Part shown: piece by piece, positions 1 through 13,583 of the stretch
Layout of the letters: the number at the start of each line of letters is the position of its first letter
Position numbering within the stretch: position 1 is the first letter of the stretch
Assembly: GCF_910591885.1 (NCBI RefSeq)
Contig: NC_063280.1
Span: 2,170,001-2,234,000, forward strand
DNA from: Bombus terrestris
Lineage: Eukaryota > Arthropoda > Insecta > Hymenoptera > Apidae
Length of the DNA stretch: 64,000 nucleotides
Direction: 5' to 3'
Notes under the pieces: model-generated
Told to the model about the DNA's origin: nothing
What the model saw: only the letters and a program-made list of their open reading frames with translations
Database searches by the model: none
Made by a program: the position numbers and the translations under genes

Positions 1-3000
1 GTTATTATCTCGGATTTCGTTTCAATACCTCAAGCAATTCTGATTTTATTTCGATTGCATTACTTGTTGGTTTCTATGAAATATTCATGGGAAAATCAGT
101 TTCCTTTTGCAAAATTTTTGTTAACGTTTGTAACATTGTTTTTCCTGGTTCTTTTACAAAAGGAAACTCAATCTTGAGCAATTTTTTCGCATATAATCCG
201 TTGCTATCTGAAATCGAAATGAACAGAATTCTAACGAAGATAATTTGGAACTCCTATGAATATCATAGTTTCGGTTAAAAATCATTGCCGAGTTAAACGG
301 TGCTTTACAAACCGGTTTTGCCACGCGAAAAAAATCGTGAGCACGAGAATATTAAAAAAGGATCTGAAGGAATTTCGGATTGCGTAGCACTCGCCGCGGC
401 TTTAAAGTTCTCGTAGAATGTTGATCTAGGGTAACGTTCGATGAATAAAAATCACGCGGTACACTTGCCTCACCGTATTTGTTCATTGCCGCGGTAAAAC
501 CGTCGATGTCGCGTGGGACTTCCAATGAAACTGGAAAATCTAGTGTTACTCATATAACGAGTGTACAATACTTTATTGCGAAGAATGACATTGATGGAAA
601 GTAGAGAAAGTTAAATATTTATCAATAAAACAGCGTCGATTAAATATACATACAATATACATCGATTGAACACTGGAAAAATTCGAAAGCTCGATATACA
701 TTCATACATACTTATTTTATCTGATAAGGAAGAAATTCTTTATTCTTAGAACTGTATCAAATACTGTTCATCTAAGGGATAAATAGTTTCCCAAATGACT
801 ATTACAAACAAATGACTATTTGCCATTAAAAAAATTATCATATCATCTCATAAGTAATCGTCGAAACATGCCTTAGTTCTTAAATGTTTTAATCGATCTG
901 TATTAAGATCATATGAATTTTCTATGAGAAAATGTTACGTTTTATTTCAAAACGTCTTCCGCTGTTTAAAACTCATAAGCAATATCAAAACCGTGTGGCG
1001 TAATAGTGTAATTAATAAATTTCTCAGTAGAAGCGTTTTCCTATTTCTTAATAATGACCTTCATTGTGTAAAACTTAGAACTGGTACGAGAAACGTTATA
1101 ACCTGATAGACTAATTAATCAAATTCTCCATGCACGATCGACACTATTATTTACCTGTACCTTTCTATGGGAACAAGACTGAGCAACAAATTGACACAAG
1201 AACTGTTTTTGGATATTTAACGATCCTGCGCAACTATTCTTAAAGGTTTATAGTATTGTAATTCAGCGTTCTATCCGGTCGCACGCCAGGCGGTCGGCCT
1301 CGTCCGCAACTGGCATAGGCGTGCATTATTTACGACCCTACACCGAACAGACATCGTGACGTAAAAATTCTTTGCGGATGAATTATGCCGCTCGCTTGGT
1401 ATGCGAATTTTTTTCCCAGACAACCGCGGTACATCTACAAAGCTTTGAACTTCGCGTATAAGCTTGAAAGCTACCATTTGTCTAAACTGTACCGTGGCTT
1501 TCGTGGTGAACACGATGGCAACCACGCTCTTTGAATATTCCACGAAGAAGCCAGAAAATAATGCAGCGGAAAGCAGTACGGAACTACACTATCTCCATTC
1601 TTTTTCTCAATACGTTAAGTAAGCGTGACTATGAAAACTGTTGTTACTGAACGAACCATCTTTCACAAATCGAGAAGGCAAATATAAATTTGAACGTAAA
1701 TTATCATCCATTAGGCCGCACTACGAACTTCGTGTTATTTTGATCGTTTCCCGCATCTAAATACATTCACGCCTGACATTTCTTCGAAAGTATATGCAAA
1801 TCGCTGTTCGATCAATCCGTTTTGCAACGTTTCCGCGTAAAAGTTCGCAGCGATGCGATTGCTGGAGAAATTTCTCTGAAGAATCACGATTTCTTCTTCT
1901 TTCTAATGCTTCTAAGCTATTTGAATTGACTTATTCTGTCGATGAAAAAATTAAAATTTATAATATATATACATATATAATGTTCGATAATTATTGCATT
2001 CCACGGGGTTTCCTTAAGCTTCGTTCGCGCTACCAGCAAATTACTTGTTACCGATTGGTACTAAACGAATGGTCGATAAAACAAAGCACGATTCGCTTGA
2101 AAAGGAATTCTGTCGCAACGGCATTTTAGTAATCGATACTTGAACTCGCAATGAGTTCTCGTCAATGAAAAAAAAAGGTCTATAAAATAGATAAGAGCAT
2201 AAGTGAAGCTGGTTTTTCGCTCTTCTACAATTCTCGTAGCAATTTCGTAAACCATTCGATTACCTAACTGAGTAGGTAAGAAAAGAATGTAGATTAAAAT
2301 TTGCTGTTGTCAGAGGGTCGGTAAAACTCTTAATTTCAGCACAGTCCAATGTAGAAAGTTTTGCATTTGTTCTCTGATTTATCGTTCGTCCGGAAGAACA
2401 CGATTTGCCACATTGTTGCGCAGCTGGGAAGCCATTAGCAAGAAGATAATGGGACGAAAAACGTGAAACACGAAATTTACAGGATCTGCGATAACTTGTC
2501 AGATTACGATAATTCCTTGGATAAATTACAAGCTACGAATCTCCAGGTAATCGTCGAAATATTGTAATTTCGCAAAATATCGTTTTATATCTAATGCCAC
2601 GAGATTATCGCCCGAACATTGTATGGCTACTGTTCTGTGCTAAAAGCGATGTAAACTCGGTAAAGACAAATAATATACGAGGACGTTTACGAGTGGTAAG
2701 AGTAGAAAGCGTGAATAAATTCACGCATTTAATGATTTCTGTGATTCGGATTTTGAAATACGTGAAAACTGGTCCTGCGAGAAGGCACGGGACGCGTTAA
2801 GAAAACGTCAAAGTCACCTGCGCTACGCCGTGTTTCAATTGGTCTTTAAACGACTTGCACTTATCGTTAGAAACGGTCGAACAAATTTGTCAAAACAACA
2901 TTGTGGCTGCGATGCCGCCCTGACGGCAGACTTTCACTGTATTTCGCACGCCACCTGTAATGACGGATCTCCAGTTCGATGTGTCATCATCTGACGTCTC

Positions 3001-6000
3001 GTGGATTGTGTTCTATTACGCAATTTTCATAGGTTTATGTAAGATGGAACTCGTAAGGAAACGCGGTTTACATAATATACCGGCCGCATGTCTATGGTCG
3101 AACTCGCAGACCGGGGTTAGAGAGTCCACCTACGTCGGCTGACTAGAAACCCTGTCACGCGAATGCCTTTTATGATGATACTGCGATAAAGCAATGGTCG
3201 TGACAGTCCAGTTTGTACGTCATGGGAGGAAAGAACAATACGAATGTGTAATGTGTCCAGCAATTCTTTCAGTCCTACGTTGGGGAAATGCTAGTTTTGT
3301 TGTTAGTCAAGGTAAGAGTACGGTTACGGAAGGGAAGATGGATCATTATGAAAGAAAGATAGAACTGAGTCAAATGAAATGACGAAAGAAACGATGTTTT
3401 GTAAGGGTTTTAGGTCACTTGTAGCGGCTAAAAAAGGTATTGGCGCACTATTGCATTTATTATGACATTTAATATATTAATTACTTAGGCCAAAGTGAAT
3501 GAAATTTTGTATGATTTGATAGTTCTTTCGGGTAGCTATAATAATTTGATACTATGAAAATTAAATGTAATACCTGGTACAATAAGGCCTGCTTAAAAAG
3601 TAAGGATATGTTCGTGTGAAAACTGGATTGATGGAGAAATTGTTAATAATTTATTTTAAGACTACTTCACATTAGTTCGAAGTAACTCGATTTCAAATTT
3701 ATGTTTATAAAAGTCAAGTGATTTGGCTAATGAAAACCAGGATATTAAAATTTGAAAGAATAATTTCAGTTTAGCAAATAACAGATTTACATTAATAAAG
3801 TAATTTAACTGGTCTGAACAAGACTTAGAAAATAGTAGTCTGGACAGATCATGAGAGATATTTAGATTCGTAATTTGCCTCTACAAGACATGAATTGTGG
3901 CGTTCCGTACATAAATGAACACGTCGGCTGTCAAGCTGATGCGAATCAACGAATTGGAAGCAATTAAAGAGATTTAAAATTAAGACATCTTTCGAAGGAT
4001 TAGTGTGAACAAGCGGTATTCGAATAAGGTTAACAAGGGTTAAGAAGTAAATAAATTAAACTGGGGTTTGGACGCCGAATTTCGATCAGAGCAGCCGAGA
4101 AATTAACAAGAAAGCCGTGCTTCGAGATGTGTTTTCTTAAATCTTTCACTCTCATTTCTTTCATCGAACATGTCAGGTTAATAACATGCACAACGAAGTA
4201 TATTTCACACCTGTGCTGTCTTATTAACCTCTATTTAAGGAGTAGTTAATTTGGTATACGTCGAAACCTTCCACGTCGTCTTAACATCTTAATTTAGAAA
4301 ATCTTTCCAGTTACGCCATACTTATGCTGTAATTCATCGGTTATACAATGCCGTCTTCCATGTTTCATTACATTAACGACGAGTTTCACGATTACTGTAC
4401 GATGTAATAAACCAATTGATCGACTCCATTGAAACTAATAGTTTGATTAATGGATTGATGAAAAATGAGATAAATATTCAGAGAAATTGAAATGGAAAAA
4501 AATTTTCACGAAAGAAAAATTCCTTTCATTTATATAAATTAATAATAGTACGTTCTTTTAATTGTAGAAACTTGCGAACGTAGGATTTTTAGTTTAGCAT
4601 TACCATAAAATTACCAGTTGAAAATGTGTTAATTTCATCGTTTTCACGTAGATTTCATGATATGAGACTCTCGAATAGTATACGTCGCTTTTAAACTGTT
4701 GTAATTTGCGCGTGTTCTTTGTTCTGATTCAGTATTCTTATAAGCGATCGGTCCGTTTCACACGCTCGAAAGGATAGTTCGAAACAACAGGACGCCGAAC
4801 TGGGACAAAGGAAATAAAACGGGACCATTGGCAACGCTTAAATGTCAAGCCTTCGACGTCGATCGTGTCACGAGTCAAAGTTTGTCCTTTCCTTTGGTAT
4901 GCGATTGAACTTTGGCGTCGTACTTGAATAAACAGGGGAACGTTGATGCACGCAAAACGAACGGTTCGGTGACTAACCTTTAATTAAATTATCGGATGGA
5001 TGGTCGTACGTTTCATACTGCTCGGGCAGATCTAACGAGACATTAAACTGCTCTTTCGAGATTTATAGTGAATGTTATATAGTTTCACGTCGTTATATTA
5101 TTTTATTAATATTAAACGTTACATTATTTGTAATTATAATATTATTATACATTATACATTATATGCATTTATATGAACCACATTTTTTTGAATAAAGTTT
5201 TAATTAATGCTTGATAAAATGAACTGCTGTCGGTCGAATCCAGTTATCTGAATGTGACCAATTATATAAACTAGTTGCTTCCCGACAAGTTTATATAAAT
5301 GGAGTTCTACTATAAGTATAATATTGCAAACAATAAAAATAGAAAAGTAAAATTAAAGTAAAAAAATTTACAGATAGATCTGACTACTTTTATCAAGCGC
5401 AGTTTATTCACGGTGTTTATTAATAATTGTGATAAATGTGAGTATCGCAACGTGCAACGGTCATTCGATAATATATCGTATTCGCGGCTAGATTTGCAAG
5501 CGCGTAAGGAAGTGAGAGCAGAATTCAGCGTGTTGCGTGAGAATATTACGGTTTCGTTTTATTACGTATCGTTAATGATCGCGATAATTATTTCCCGCAC
5601 AATTAGATGATTGAATTATTGTTCCTGTTGTGTAATCTACCTATATTTTTTATTTCTTTGTAAATAAAACGTTAATGAAATGCTCTCAGGTGCTTTTTTT
5701 CTAACACGATTATTTTGAACCGCAGAATAATCGACGAAGAAGTGACTAACTGTGCATAAGATTCGTTTCGTAGGCGGACCGTTATTCGGAGATATTCGCA
5801 AGATATTTGTAGTCACGAGACTACATAGTCACAAAGGCTCATCGCTCTAAAGTTCAAACAAAAGGTAAAGTTCAAACAAAGTAAGATCGTAACGGAATGC
5901 TATTGATTCGAGGCTTAATGTTGCGCCTTGATCGTGGTTTCGCGTCCTCGTTCTTACTGTCGACGATCGAGCGATCAAAATGTCAAACTGTTTATATTAC

Positions 6001-7590
6001 ACAGACACTTTCATGTCTTGACATTGTAAAAAATTACCTCACTATCCTTCGAGACTATTAGATAATAACGATTATCTGTTATTATAATACACCGTTCCAT
6101 TATTCGAATGAAATTATTCTAACTGTTGAACCATCGATTACTCGCCCGATTCAATCTGTTCCATATACCTTGACCCGTTTACATTTCGACGTTTTTACAT
6201 TTGTTCACGAATAGATCAAACAATCATGTCCAACTATTTCCTCGATATCTATAGATGGAAACAGTCTAAAAACTCTATCCTAATTATCACGCTGCAAAAA
6301 GCTACTGCATTTATCTCATTAACATTCCTTGCTCTTTTCCAAGCAATGCCCTTCGAGAACTCAACTAACGATACTTTTTATCGGCACAATAAATAGAGAA
6401 ATAAGAATATCGTATATATATTCCAGTGCACGTGAATGTCATAGATAGTGGCGTGAAAAAGAGGAGATTAAAGGATGCTGTGTATAGCTTGAAATACAAG
6501 CTAAGATAGAAAGCGTGATGATCCGCGAATGAACTTGGCCTTGTCCTTGTCCTCGTCTCATCTTACGGAACACGCTCGACAAGCGTTCCTCGAGTTGTGC
6601 AAAAGCTAGGTATTGTGCAAACGGCAGGAGAGCGTCAGAAGGTGAAGGGAAGGTTCAGCGAGTGTTGCATCGCGTTCGTTCGTAACGTCGGCGCCGCATA
6701 AACACCGTTTCGATTGCGCTAATGAATGTAATAACAGTTCACTCCGAACGAAAGCTTTCTAGTCATCGGAATTACGTCTACATAGATTGCCGTGTACAAT
6801 TGAACGCGGCCGTCTTTTATGTCTCACTTTTCTCTTGCTTTCATCAAACCTATCATCTGCATGATTTATGCGTCAACGTGATTGTTGTTTCGCGCGGCAC
6901 CATTGCGTGGCGTTGGTTTAATAAAAGCCACCGTTTCTTGTCCAGGGTTATTAAGTCGTTTTGTTCATTTGCTTCCTAACGTTTGACGCGAGATGAATGG
7001 CCTTCGTCATCTATCATCTGTTTTTTATGCTTTTGTTTGTCAAGGCGTCGCCTGCAGATCGCTCCAAAGCAAACAACTCTTGACAGTTGTATATTTCAAG
7101 CAAGATATATTTCAAAGATTTTCAAAATAAGATTGCAGATATTTTAACGAGGCGTATAACTGGCTATTTCTGAGTTCCGTTTCCGCGTGTTTATACGACG
7201 TGCCGTTTCCCGGAGAGACGTCCCCTCTGTGATCAAACGTGCACGGGTTTAAATGATTTCGTTGTGTACACCGGCAATAAATTCACCGTATAAACGAGGC
7301 AATCGCAGCCTGGTCAAATTAATGACTTGGTGGAGCGGCTGACGCAAGTGAAAGGCTTACGATCTCAAGCGATGAGACACCGGAAGTACGCGTGCACGAG
7401 CTCGCCATGAAATTTCACGGCCGATTCTATCGTTAAAATCGCCCTACTAACGTCCAATGCTTCGCTTTCCTTGATTCCCCACAGGTATTATACTGACACC
7501 GGCAGCTCACAGAGACGAAACAAAATGTATAAGTATGTACTTTCGTCGAGAAATGTTCCGTGAAATTATAGCTCCTCCCACGTGTTCGAC
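1..7590. other. Noncoding, gene-free; probably intron 1 of the minus-strand gene
   Basis: Only short frames without domains, splice pairs or coding-like composition. A small direct duplication, AAAGTTCAAACAAA, occurs twice at about 5850-5880. CpG is denser at about 1270-1540, 2780-3140 and 6520-6720. I recognise no element or RNA gene. Confidence 0.5.
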
Positions 7591-8045
7591 TACTTCTGTA
7601 ATGGATGACGTATATTTTTGTTCGTATTTTCTCATTCTCGATCATCTCGCGTGGAGATTGGTTCAGAACGATCAAAACGGTTTTACACTTTCTAGTGGAT
7701 GGAAATTGATCCTGTACATTGAGATACATCTTATCCTTTCGTTTCAGTACTTTTATAATGGATGATGTATATTTTTTTACATGCTTAATCACTGCACGCA
7801 AAGAATTTGCTTAAAACGATCAGAAATGTTCCAAACTTTCTAGTGGGTAAAAATTGATCCTTCCTATTGAGACACCTTCTGTCCTTTCGTCCGAGTACTT
7901 CTATAATTAATAGGCGATGCATATTTTTATTTATTCTTAATCACTCCAGACAGAGGTTTGATTAAAACGATCAAATAGTATCTACATCTCCTAGATTGAA
8001 AATAAGTCTTCTCGAGTTGAAGGATATCTGTTTCTTTCTTTTAGT
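7591..8045 (+). repeat. Degenerate tandem repeat, three units of about 150-157 bp
   Basis: Units start at 7591, 7748 and 7896 with TACTTYTRTAATGGATGAYG-like sequence. All then pass through a TATATTTTT segment, a CATTCTCGATCA/CTTAATCACT segment, a GATCA core (CGATCAAAA/CGATCAGAA/CGATCAAAT) and a TCTAGTGG/CCTAGATTG segment. The third unit is the most diverged. The overlapping open frames on both strands here are by-products of this repeat. Confidence 0.7.
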
Positions 8046-8709
8046 TTTAAACGTTTAATAATTTAATTATTAATTACGCGGCGAAAGTCGATGGTTTTTA
8101 CGTGATGCCAAATTGGCTCTTTCACAGAACGCGCCCCTTTTAATGAGGCTGTAAATGTCGGAGTCATAAAATCTGAACTCCGTTATGTTTTCCAAATACT
8201 TTTCCTTATAGTCGTTCGTACTGTCTCCGCGAGTTATGTACGAAGACATAATTCAACTTTTACGATGAACATTTTATGCGTTTCCTTTCGTTTTTCTCCC
8301 GGATACGCGAATTGGTATAAACAATTTCTCGGCTAATCAAAAGTTTGTCGTTTTATCGTTGTAATTTTCTGGGCGATTATTCAAGTAGGTGTCTTGATAA
8401 AACACTTTTGAACTTTATTCTGCCGTGAAAGCGTTTATTAGAACTTAGAACCATTGAGACTTAATTACACTTTACATAGCACATATGGCTTTGTAAATCT
8501 ATTATTTTCGAGGTAAGTTTCACATCCGTAATATCGACTATGATAGTGATCGGTAACTGCATTTCACTTTATCAGATATACCTGGTGGAAATTAGTTTTG
8601 ATTGCTTGGCGGAGTTATTCGAAAATTACTTCAGATATCGATCTAATTTTTTACGTAACGAATGCAATAAAGTTTCCAAAGATTATCGAAAGAACATTCT
8701 ATTATAGTT

Positions 8710-8765
8710 ATTATGCAGTACGAATGTTGATGCATTTGTGGAAAATTATATAAAATACGAAATAT
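8710..8765 (-). repeat. Dispersed repeat copy H (reverse orientation)
   Basis: The plus strand reads GCAGTACGAATGTTGATGCA then TTTGTGGAAAATTATATAAA, matching the reverse complement of the consensus (GCGGATNTTTATGCATTTATGAGAAATTTGAA, written here as a pattern). Confidence 0.4.
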
Positions 8766-9154
8766 ACAATAGGACGTTCAAAGTAAAATATTTATTTCTG
8801 AAGAAAAAGGAAGGGCAATGAAAAGAGCTGATTAAAAAGAGACGTTATTGTAAATGAAATTTATTCCCGACTGTGTTCGACTATTTCACTAAATATCTAT
8901 AATATTCGATTAACGAAGGCCGATTGAAAGATCGACGACTGTGGAATTTCAAAATGTATTAATTTTAGAATTTTTTCAAAGTCTAAAGCATTGAATCCAG
9001 GAAGCTTCAGACATCAGAATCTATTAAATTGCTAACTTCGAACATGAAAATTTAGGAGCCTCTGAATGGTTGCGAGGGATTTTAGAACGATAATTACGAT
9101 ATTTAGTAAGTGAAACAAGTTTCTGTCTAGATTCTATTTTCATTTAGTTACATT

Positions 9155-9200
9155 CGTAAAAATTCAAATTCTCATAAATATCCGCAGTCCGCTAACAATG
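9155..9200 (+). repeat. Dispersed repeat copy E
   Basis: Contains AAAAATTCAAATTCTCATAA then ATATCCGCAGTCCGCTAACA. It lacks part of the GCATA segment but keeps the CCGCAGT end. Confidence 0.45.
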
Positions 9201-10039
9201 TAAAACGAAAGACTACTCGAAGCATTTTGTCAGCGTCGATACAAGACAATTATGTTGGAAAAAATAATGTATGATAGAAGATGTACGCGCTCGCGTCTAG
9301 GTTTGCATCTCGTCTAGAGAGACTGCTCCTTTCTCTCGTTTGCATTTTTATTTCCATCCGTTCGTTTCTTAGCGAGACAGACAGCCGGTTGATGACTCGC
9401 GGTTTATTTTCGCCAGGATACCGCTCGCAGGAATACATGAATCATGATTGCTGCCTACGAAATACATGTAAACAACCCCTCGACATGTCGTTCACCACGC
9501 CGGAATGATTCTTCTGATGTCATGGCATCGTTCATCCCATCGATGTTATGCAAAGATGAGGCGGGAGGTTCATGAGATTTCGTGATTTCCGTGGCAAAGG
9601 TTACACTGTGCCAGCAGATTATTTAATAGAACGTACGGATCTCTTCGTGCAAATGTTTTGACGGGACAAAGAGCCGCGTCAGTCAGAAAATGAACAAAGA
9701 AATGGTGTAATTGATCCTGACGAATATCCAAATACAAACGTCGTGCAACTTGAAGAATTATGCCATTGTGAAGTATTTGGTTAATAGTTCCTTGTCAAAG
9801 CGGTAGAATACAGTCTTCAAGTGTAATCAAATCATTAGTTGCTTAAACTAGCTGCTTAAATAATTTTAATTTATCGATGGTTATTGCGCAGTGATCGTTT
9901 TGTTAATTGAGTTATTATCAAACTGCGGATGTTTCAATAAATTTGTATTTAAACGAATTTAATAAGAAATCCTAGACTTAATTAGAAAGCCTAAATAGAA
10001 TAAATTAATTACTTTATTTTTTATGCATTCCCTATCTAT

Positions 10040-10092
10040 GTTTCTGTATTTTTAAAATTTCCATAAGTGCATACAACCTACATAGTTTACGT
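10040..10092 (+). repeat. Dispersed repeat copy C
   Basis: Contains TTTCTGTATTTTTAAAATTT, CCATAAGTGCATACAACCTA and CATAGTTTAC, one base off the CATAAATGCATA core. Confidence 0.55.
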
Positions 10093-10505
10093 ATTACGAA
10101 ACCAAAGTGGCACTTCTACGCTTTCATACGCGCTAATCGTTTGCGATACGCTTGGAACTCGTTAGAAAATACGATTAAATTAAACGTATCACTTTTGAAG
10201 TATGCGTCAAACGACCGTTCCGCAATTTAAACGCGAATACATCGAATAAAACATCGCCTTACATCACACTTTAGATCATAAGTGTTCTAAATTCTGATCT
10301 CGTCGAATATTACACGTGGTACACGAGTGCGGGTTAGTTATATTTTCTTTTGAAGCAGCTGCGATTCCTGTAACTAGTTTATTTTCGACAGGTAGAAAGA
10401 AATAACAAGAAATCCAGCAAGAAGAGCATTACACACGAATCGGTATAATTATGCATCGAAATAAATGAAAAATCTCGCTGATTTAATGTCAGATTATTTT
10501 TTTGA

Positions 10506-10557
10506 GCTTGCAGGATATGAATTCGCTTGATGCTCGCAGGATGCGAATTAGGTTGAT
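10506..10557 (+). repeat. Tandem duplication of a 26-bp unit
   Basis: GCTTGCAGGATATGAATTCG (10506 on) and GCTCGCAGGATGCGAATTAG (10532 on) are two adjacent 26-base units, both ending TTGAT, with about five differences. Confidence 0.85.
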
Positions 10558-11021
10558 ATATTGTTGGCAGCTGTCCCACGGGAAAAAATAGTGGACAAGG
10601 GGATAAAGCTTTCTCGTCAATTAGAATCGGAAATCCAGTTTCCGTTCGGTCGCTATTTCTCACAACACGAACCTTGATAACCGTTTGAAAAACAGCAAAC
10701 ATCGCTTACGACCATTTGTTCTGGTGAAACCGCACGGCAGAAGAAAGACATTACATCACGAACACTATTCCTTTTTATCGACTTTCAGTTTACTATTGGA
10801 AATTGAGTGTTACTTGCACAATTTCGCGGGTGGGGAAACGCGACAGAAAAATGGAAGAGTGACAGGCCACCGACTTGGCGAAAGGAATCGATCCTTCGTG
10901 GGAATTCTTATTATACGTCCATGAACCATACAGATTTTATTTATATAATTTCTTTCTTTTTATCTTCCCGATTTGAAAAGTAGGCTTAAGAAATATTATA
11001 GGATTCCGTTTATATGGACCA

Positions 11022-11040
11022 TTTTTTTTTTTTTTTTTTT
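11022..11040. repeat. Poly-T run
   Basis: A run of 19 T. It could be the A-tail of a minus-strand retroposed sequence, but no recognisable element adjoins it. Confidence 0.9.
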
Positions 11041-12763
11041 AACAAAATTTTACTTAATATCCGATTAAAGGAACTTTTGCTTTGAACGCTAAGCGCTACT
11101 TATAAACGAAAAGTCGTAAATAATAGGGAGAATGAGAGAATTCTTATTATACGAATTCTAATTATGGGAATGTGCCATAAGTTTTTGTAAACGAAGTTTC
11201 ATTGTAGTATAATTGGACAATTTAAGAAAGAGAAGTTCCAATTTGAAGATGGTATTGCAAAATGTTCAATAACGAGAAGTCGATATGAATCCACGTGCTG
11301 CTGGTGAAATGCAATACGTAAAAGGTAGAAGCTTGACATCGTTTTCTTAACGAGGCGCGTTCCTATCTTTTCATCATCTCCCCATGAAAAAGCGACTGGC
11401 TGCATACCCAAGGGAGATCAGGAATCACTTGTTTCTTGAATTGAGTTTCTTTCTACCGTAAAACACGTTCACTCTGATAACCTCACCTTGAAGAACCTAA
11501 CGAGAGAAATACCATCGAACGACATACTAAGAATTTCACTTAATTAAGTAAAACAAAAAGAGGCGCACGCGTTTTACTGGTTTTACGGTTAAAAAAATGC
11601 GATAAGGTTAAATCTCATTGGATCGAGATATGACATCAAAATGAATAAGATCGATACTTTTATTACATAGTATTACGAATCGGTTAGCCGGAAGGAATAT
11701 TCAATTACGCTTTCATAACGAGCACGTAACCTCGTCGTTCGATTAGCTCAACGACAGAGTTGCTGAAAGTAAGTACCGTAACAGTCCATTCGATTTTTTT
11801 CTAGCCCGTAATCGCAGCGATCGTCGATTCCTTTACGACAGTCATCTACCAAATCACCTTCGATTCCTTGCCAGAAGGCTTCGATCAAGTTCTATCGACG
11901 TTGATAAAAGCGGAAGGCCAGGTACTGTTGTCACGATCGACTTGCACGGGAACGAATCAGTCTGAGATCGGTTTCGTTCGCGTTTGATTGGCTACTTATT
12001 GGCCGAGTAGTGATGCAGAAAGCGTGACACAGTTTCAAAGTAGCGATCGTGGGACAGTCGCCACGGAAATGGAGAGCGATCCGGCGAACTACGTATATCT
12101 ACTATATTTTCACTATTACACTAGCCTACCACATTTTTTCGATGCATCCAAGTGTATCATTTAGTATAGAAAACTTTTATGTATATATATAATTGTATTA
12201 TATATATTATATAAAACAGTTTGAAATTTCATTATCGCTATAATGAGATACAACTGTCATGATTATGTTATTAATATATAGAAATTGCAAGTTACCTTTT
12301 CTGTTTATTTCATTGGCAATATATATTTCATTTAACGTTAAGAGTATTATTTTAGATATATAATTTAAATACCAACTCTGACGACTTCGAGTAGATTTGT
12401 GCTTTCGATCTCTGTAATGAAGTCGATCGATCGTTACGTTGATTTACAACAAACCCATATTACCCAATTAGTCTTCATTTATGAGTGGCAATAACGATGC
12501 TTTTTATATTCTGACATTAATTTTCTCTTCGATTTTTTCGAGTATTATAAATTTGTTTAATAAAACTTAATAAAGTCTTACGGTGGTCTGTTGAGAAACA
12601 TATTGGAATCTAAGCGCGATGGAAATTATCTTATGACTAATCGAATTTGCGATCATACAACTGTCAGAAGCACATTTCTCTCACATGCCAGTCATTAATC
12701 TCAAGCATCGCTATTAACAAGATACGGACATCCTCCTGAACTTGAAACATTCGCAAAAATTGT

Positions 12764-12990
12764 CACTCTTTTTTCGTATACTTAACGATGCCAAACCTTG
12801 ACCATGATCGGATTAGTTTCTTATTATACTCCAAAGATTGGATATCAGTATTACAATTTGCACTTCTTTTGGTCTACCTAATGATCCCGAGCCTCGACCG
12901 CAATCAGATTAGTTTCAAGTTTGCATCTTCTTTCTTTTACTTAACGATTCCGAGTTTTGACCACAATCGGTCTAGTTTCTCACTATACTA
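12764..12990 (+). repeat. Degenerate repeat, three units of about 65 bp
   Basis: Three units begin CACTCTTTTTTCGTATACTT (12764), GCACTTCTTTTGGTCTACCT (12860) and GCATCTTCTTTCTTTTACTT (12923). Each continues with AACGATNCCNARNCTTGACC- and AATCRGWYTAGTTTC-like words. Units two and three are adjacent, while units one and two are separated by about 30 bases. The 81-codon open frame at 12788-13033 is made by this repeat and is not a gene. Confidence 0.75.
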
Positions 12991-13583
12991 TGAACTATTT
13001 TCTACTGAGAGCACCCAATCTTACAGGATCTAGCGTTACAGATATCTATCGCGTTTCGATGTCGGTAGGTATCGTGTTTTATCCATGTGTATTACGTTAC
13101 ACGCGAAATACCAACTGGTTGTAAGCGATGAATCGAGTCGACAGTGGTTCGATCCTCACCATTGACCTTGGCCAACGACATCGAGGCTCATTTGCCGATA
13201 AAAGATGGCATTCGACAGTCAACGACCGGCAGAAAAGCAGTCGAACTAGTTTTGTGTATGCACGAATCATGGCCTACTGGTTTCACCAATGTCAAGTGCA
13301 CGACGGACTTCGGTCGAAGACCGGGTCTCTCTTGCTTAATACCCGCTTTAATGGATTCTCTGCTCTGGCGTTGTTCGCCTTCGAATCTCTTTTCGAGACC
13401 GGTGCAAGAACCTCGAACTTGCTTCGATGCCAACGATTCAATGTCATTCGAATTCAACAGAGGTACATAAACGAGCTTGGCGTGAGCGTCAAGAAACATA
13501 AAAAAAGAAATAAAAGACCTAGAAGAAAAAAGGCTGCTATCTTTTTAAGGAGATGCGTCCAAGTACGGCGAATTGTTTGGTAA
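12991..13583. other. CpG-rich unique block with three overlapping open frames, no assigned product
   Basis: Between 13128 and 13583 frames of 151 and 108 codons (plus) and 103 codons (minus, 13499-13188) overlap. None contains a domain I know. On the minus strand a polypyrimidine run followed by CTTCTAG (about 13532-13519) resembles a splice acceptor just before the minus frame, so an exon of the minus-strand gene is conceivable. The residues of that frame are not family-like, however, and no fitting donor was settled on. A conserved noncoding element or a noncoding exon is equally possible. Confidence 0.25.

Larger units (their letters stand above)
8046..12763. other. Noncoding, gene-free; probably intronic
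   Basis: Apart from dispersed repeat copies C, E and H, the 26-bp duplication at 10506 and the poly-T at 11022, it contains AT-rich unique sequence. Frames such as 10379-10702 (minus) and 11199-11411 (minus) lack recognisable domains. A somewhat GC-richer patch at about 11690-12090 shows nothing I can name. Confidence 0.5.

Noticed and set aside
2263..2280. TTACCTAACTGAGTAGGTAA hairpin considered as a microRNA precursor
   Set aside because: The stem is only about eight bases. Far too short, and no known microRNA seed is present.
5101..5200. AT-rich stretch considered as an origin or scaffold-attachment region
   Set aside because: Similar AT-rich stretches occur throughout the window and no specific motif supports such a role.
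7433..7801. 122-codon minus frame and 76-codon plus frame
   Set aside because: They overlap each other and lie in the degenerate tandem repeat. No domain or splice support.
12788..13033. 81-codon plus frame with repeated Leu/Ser-rich segments
   Set aside because: The repetition comes from the three-unit tandem repeat in DNA. No coding signal.
13121..13165. GGTTCGATCCTCACC considered as the B box of a tRNA gene
   Set aside because: No A box at the right distance and the arms do not fold into a cloverleaf.
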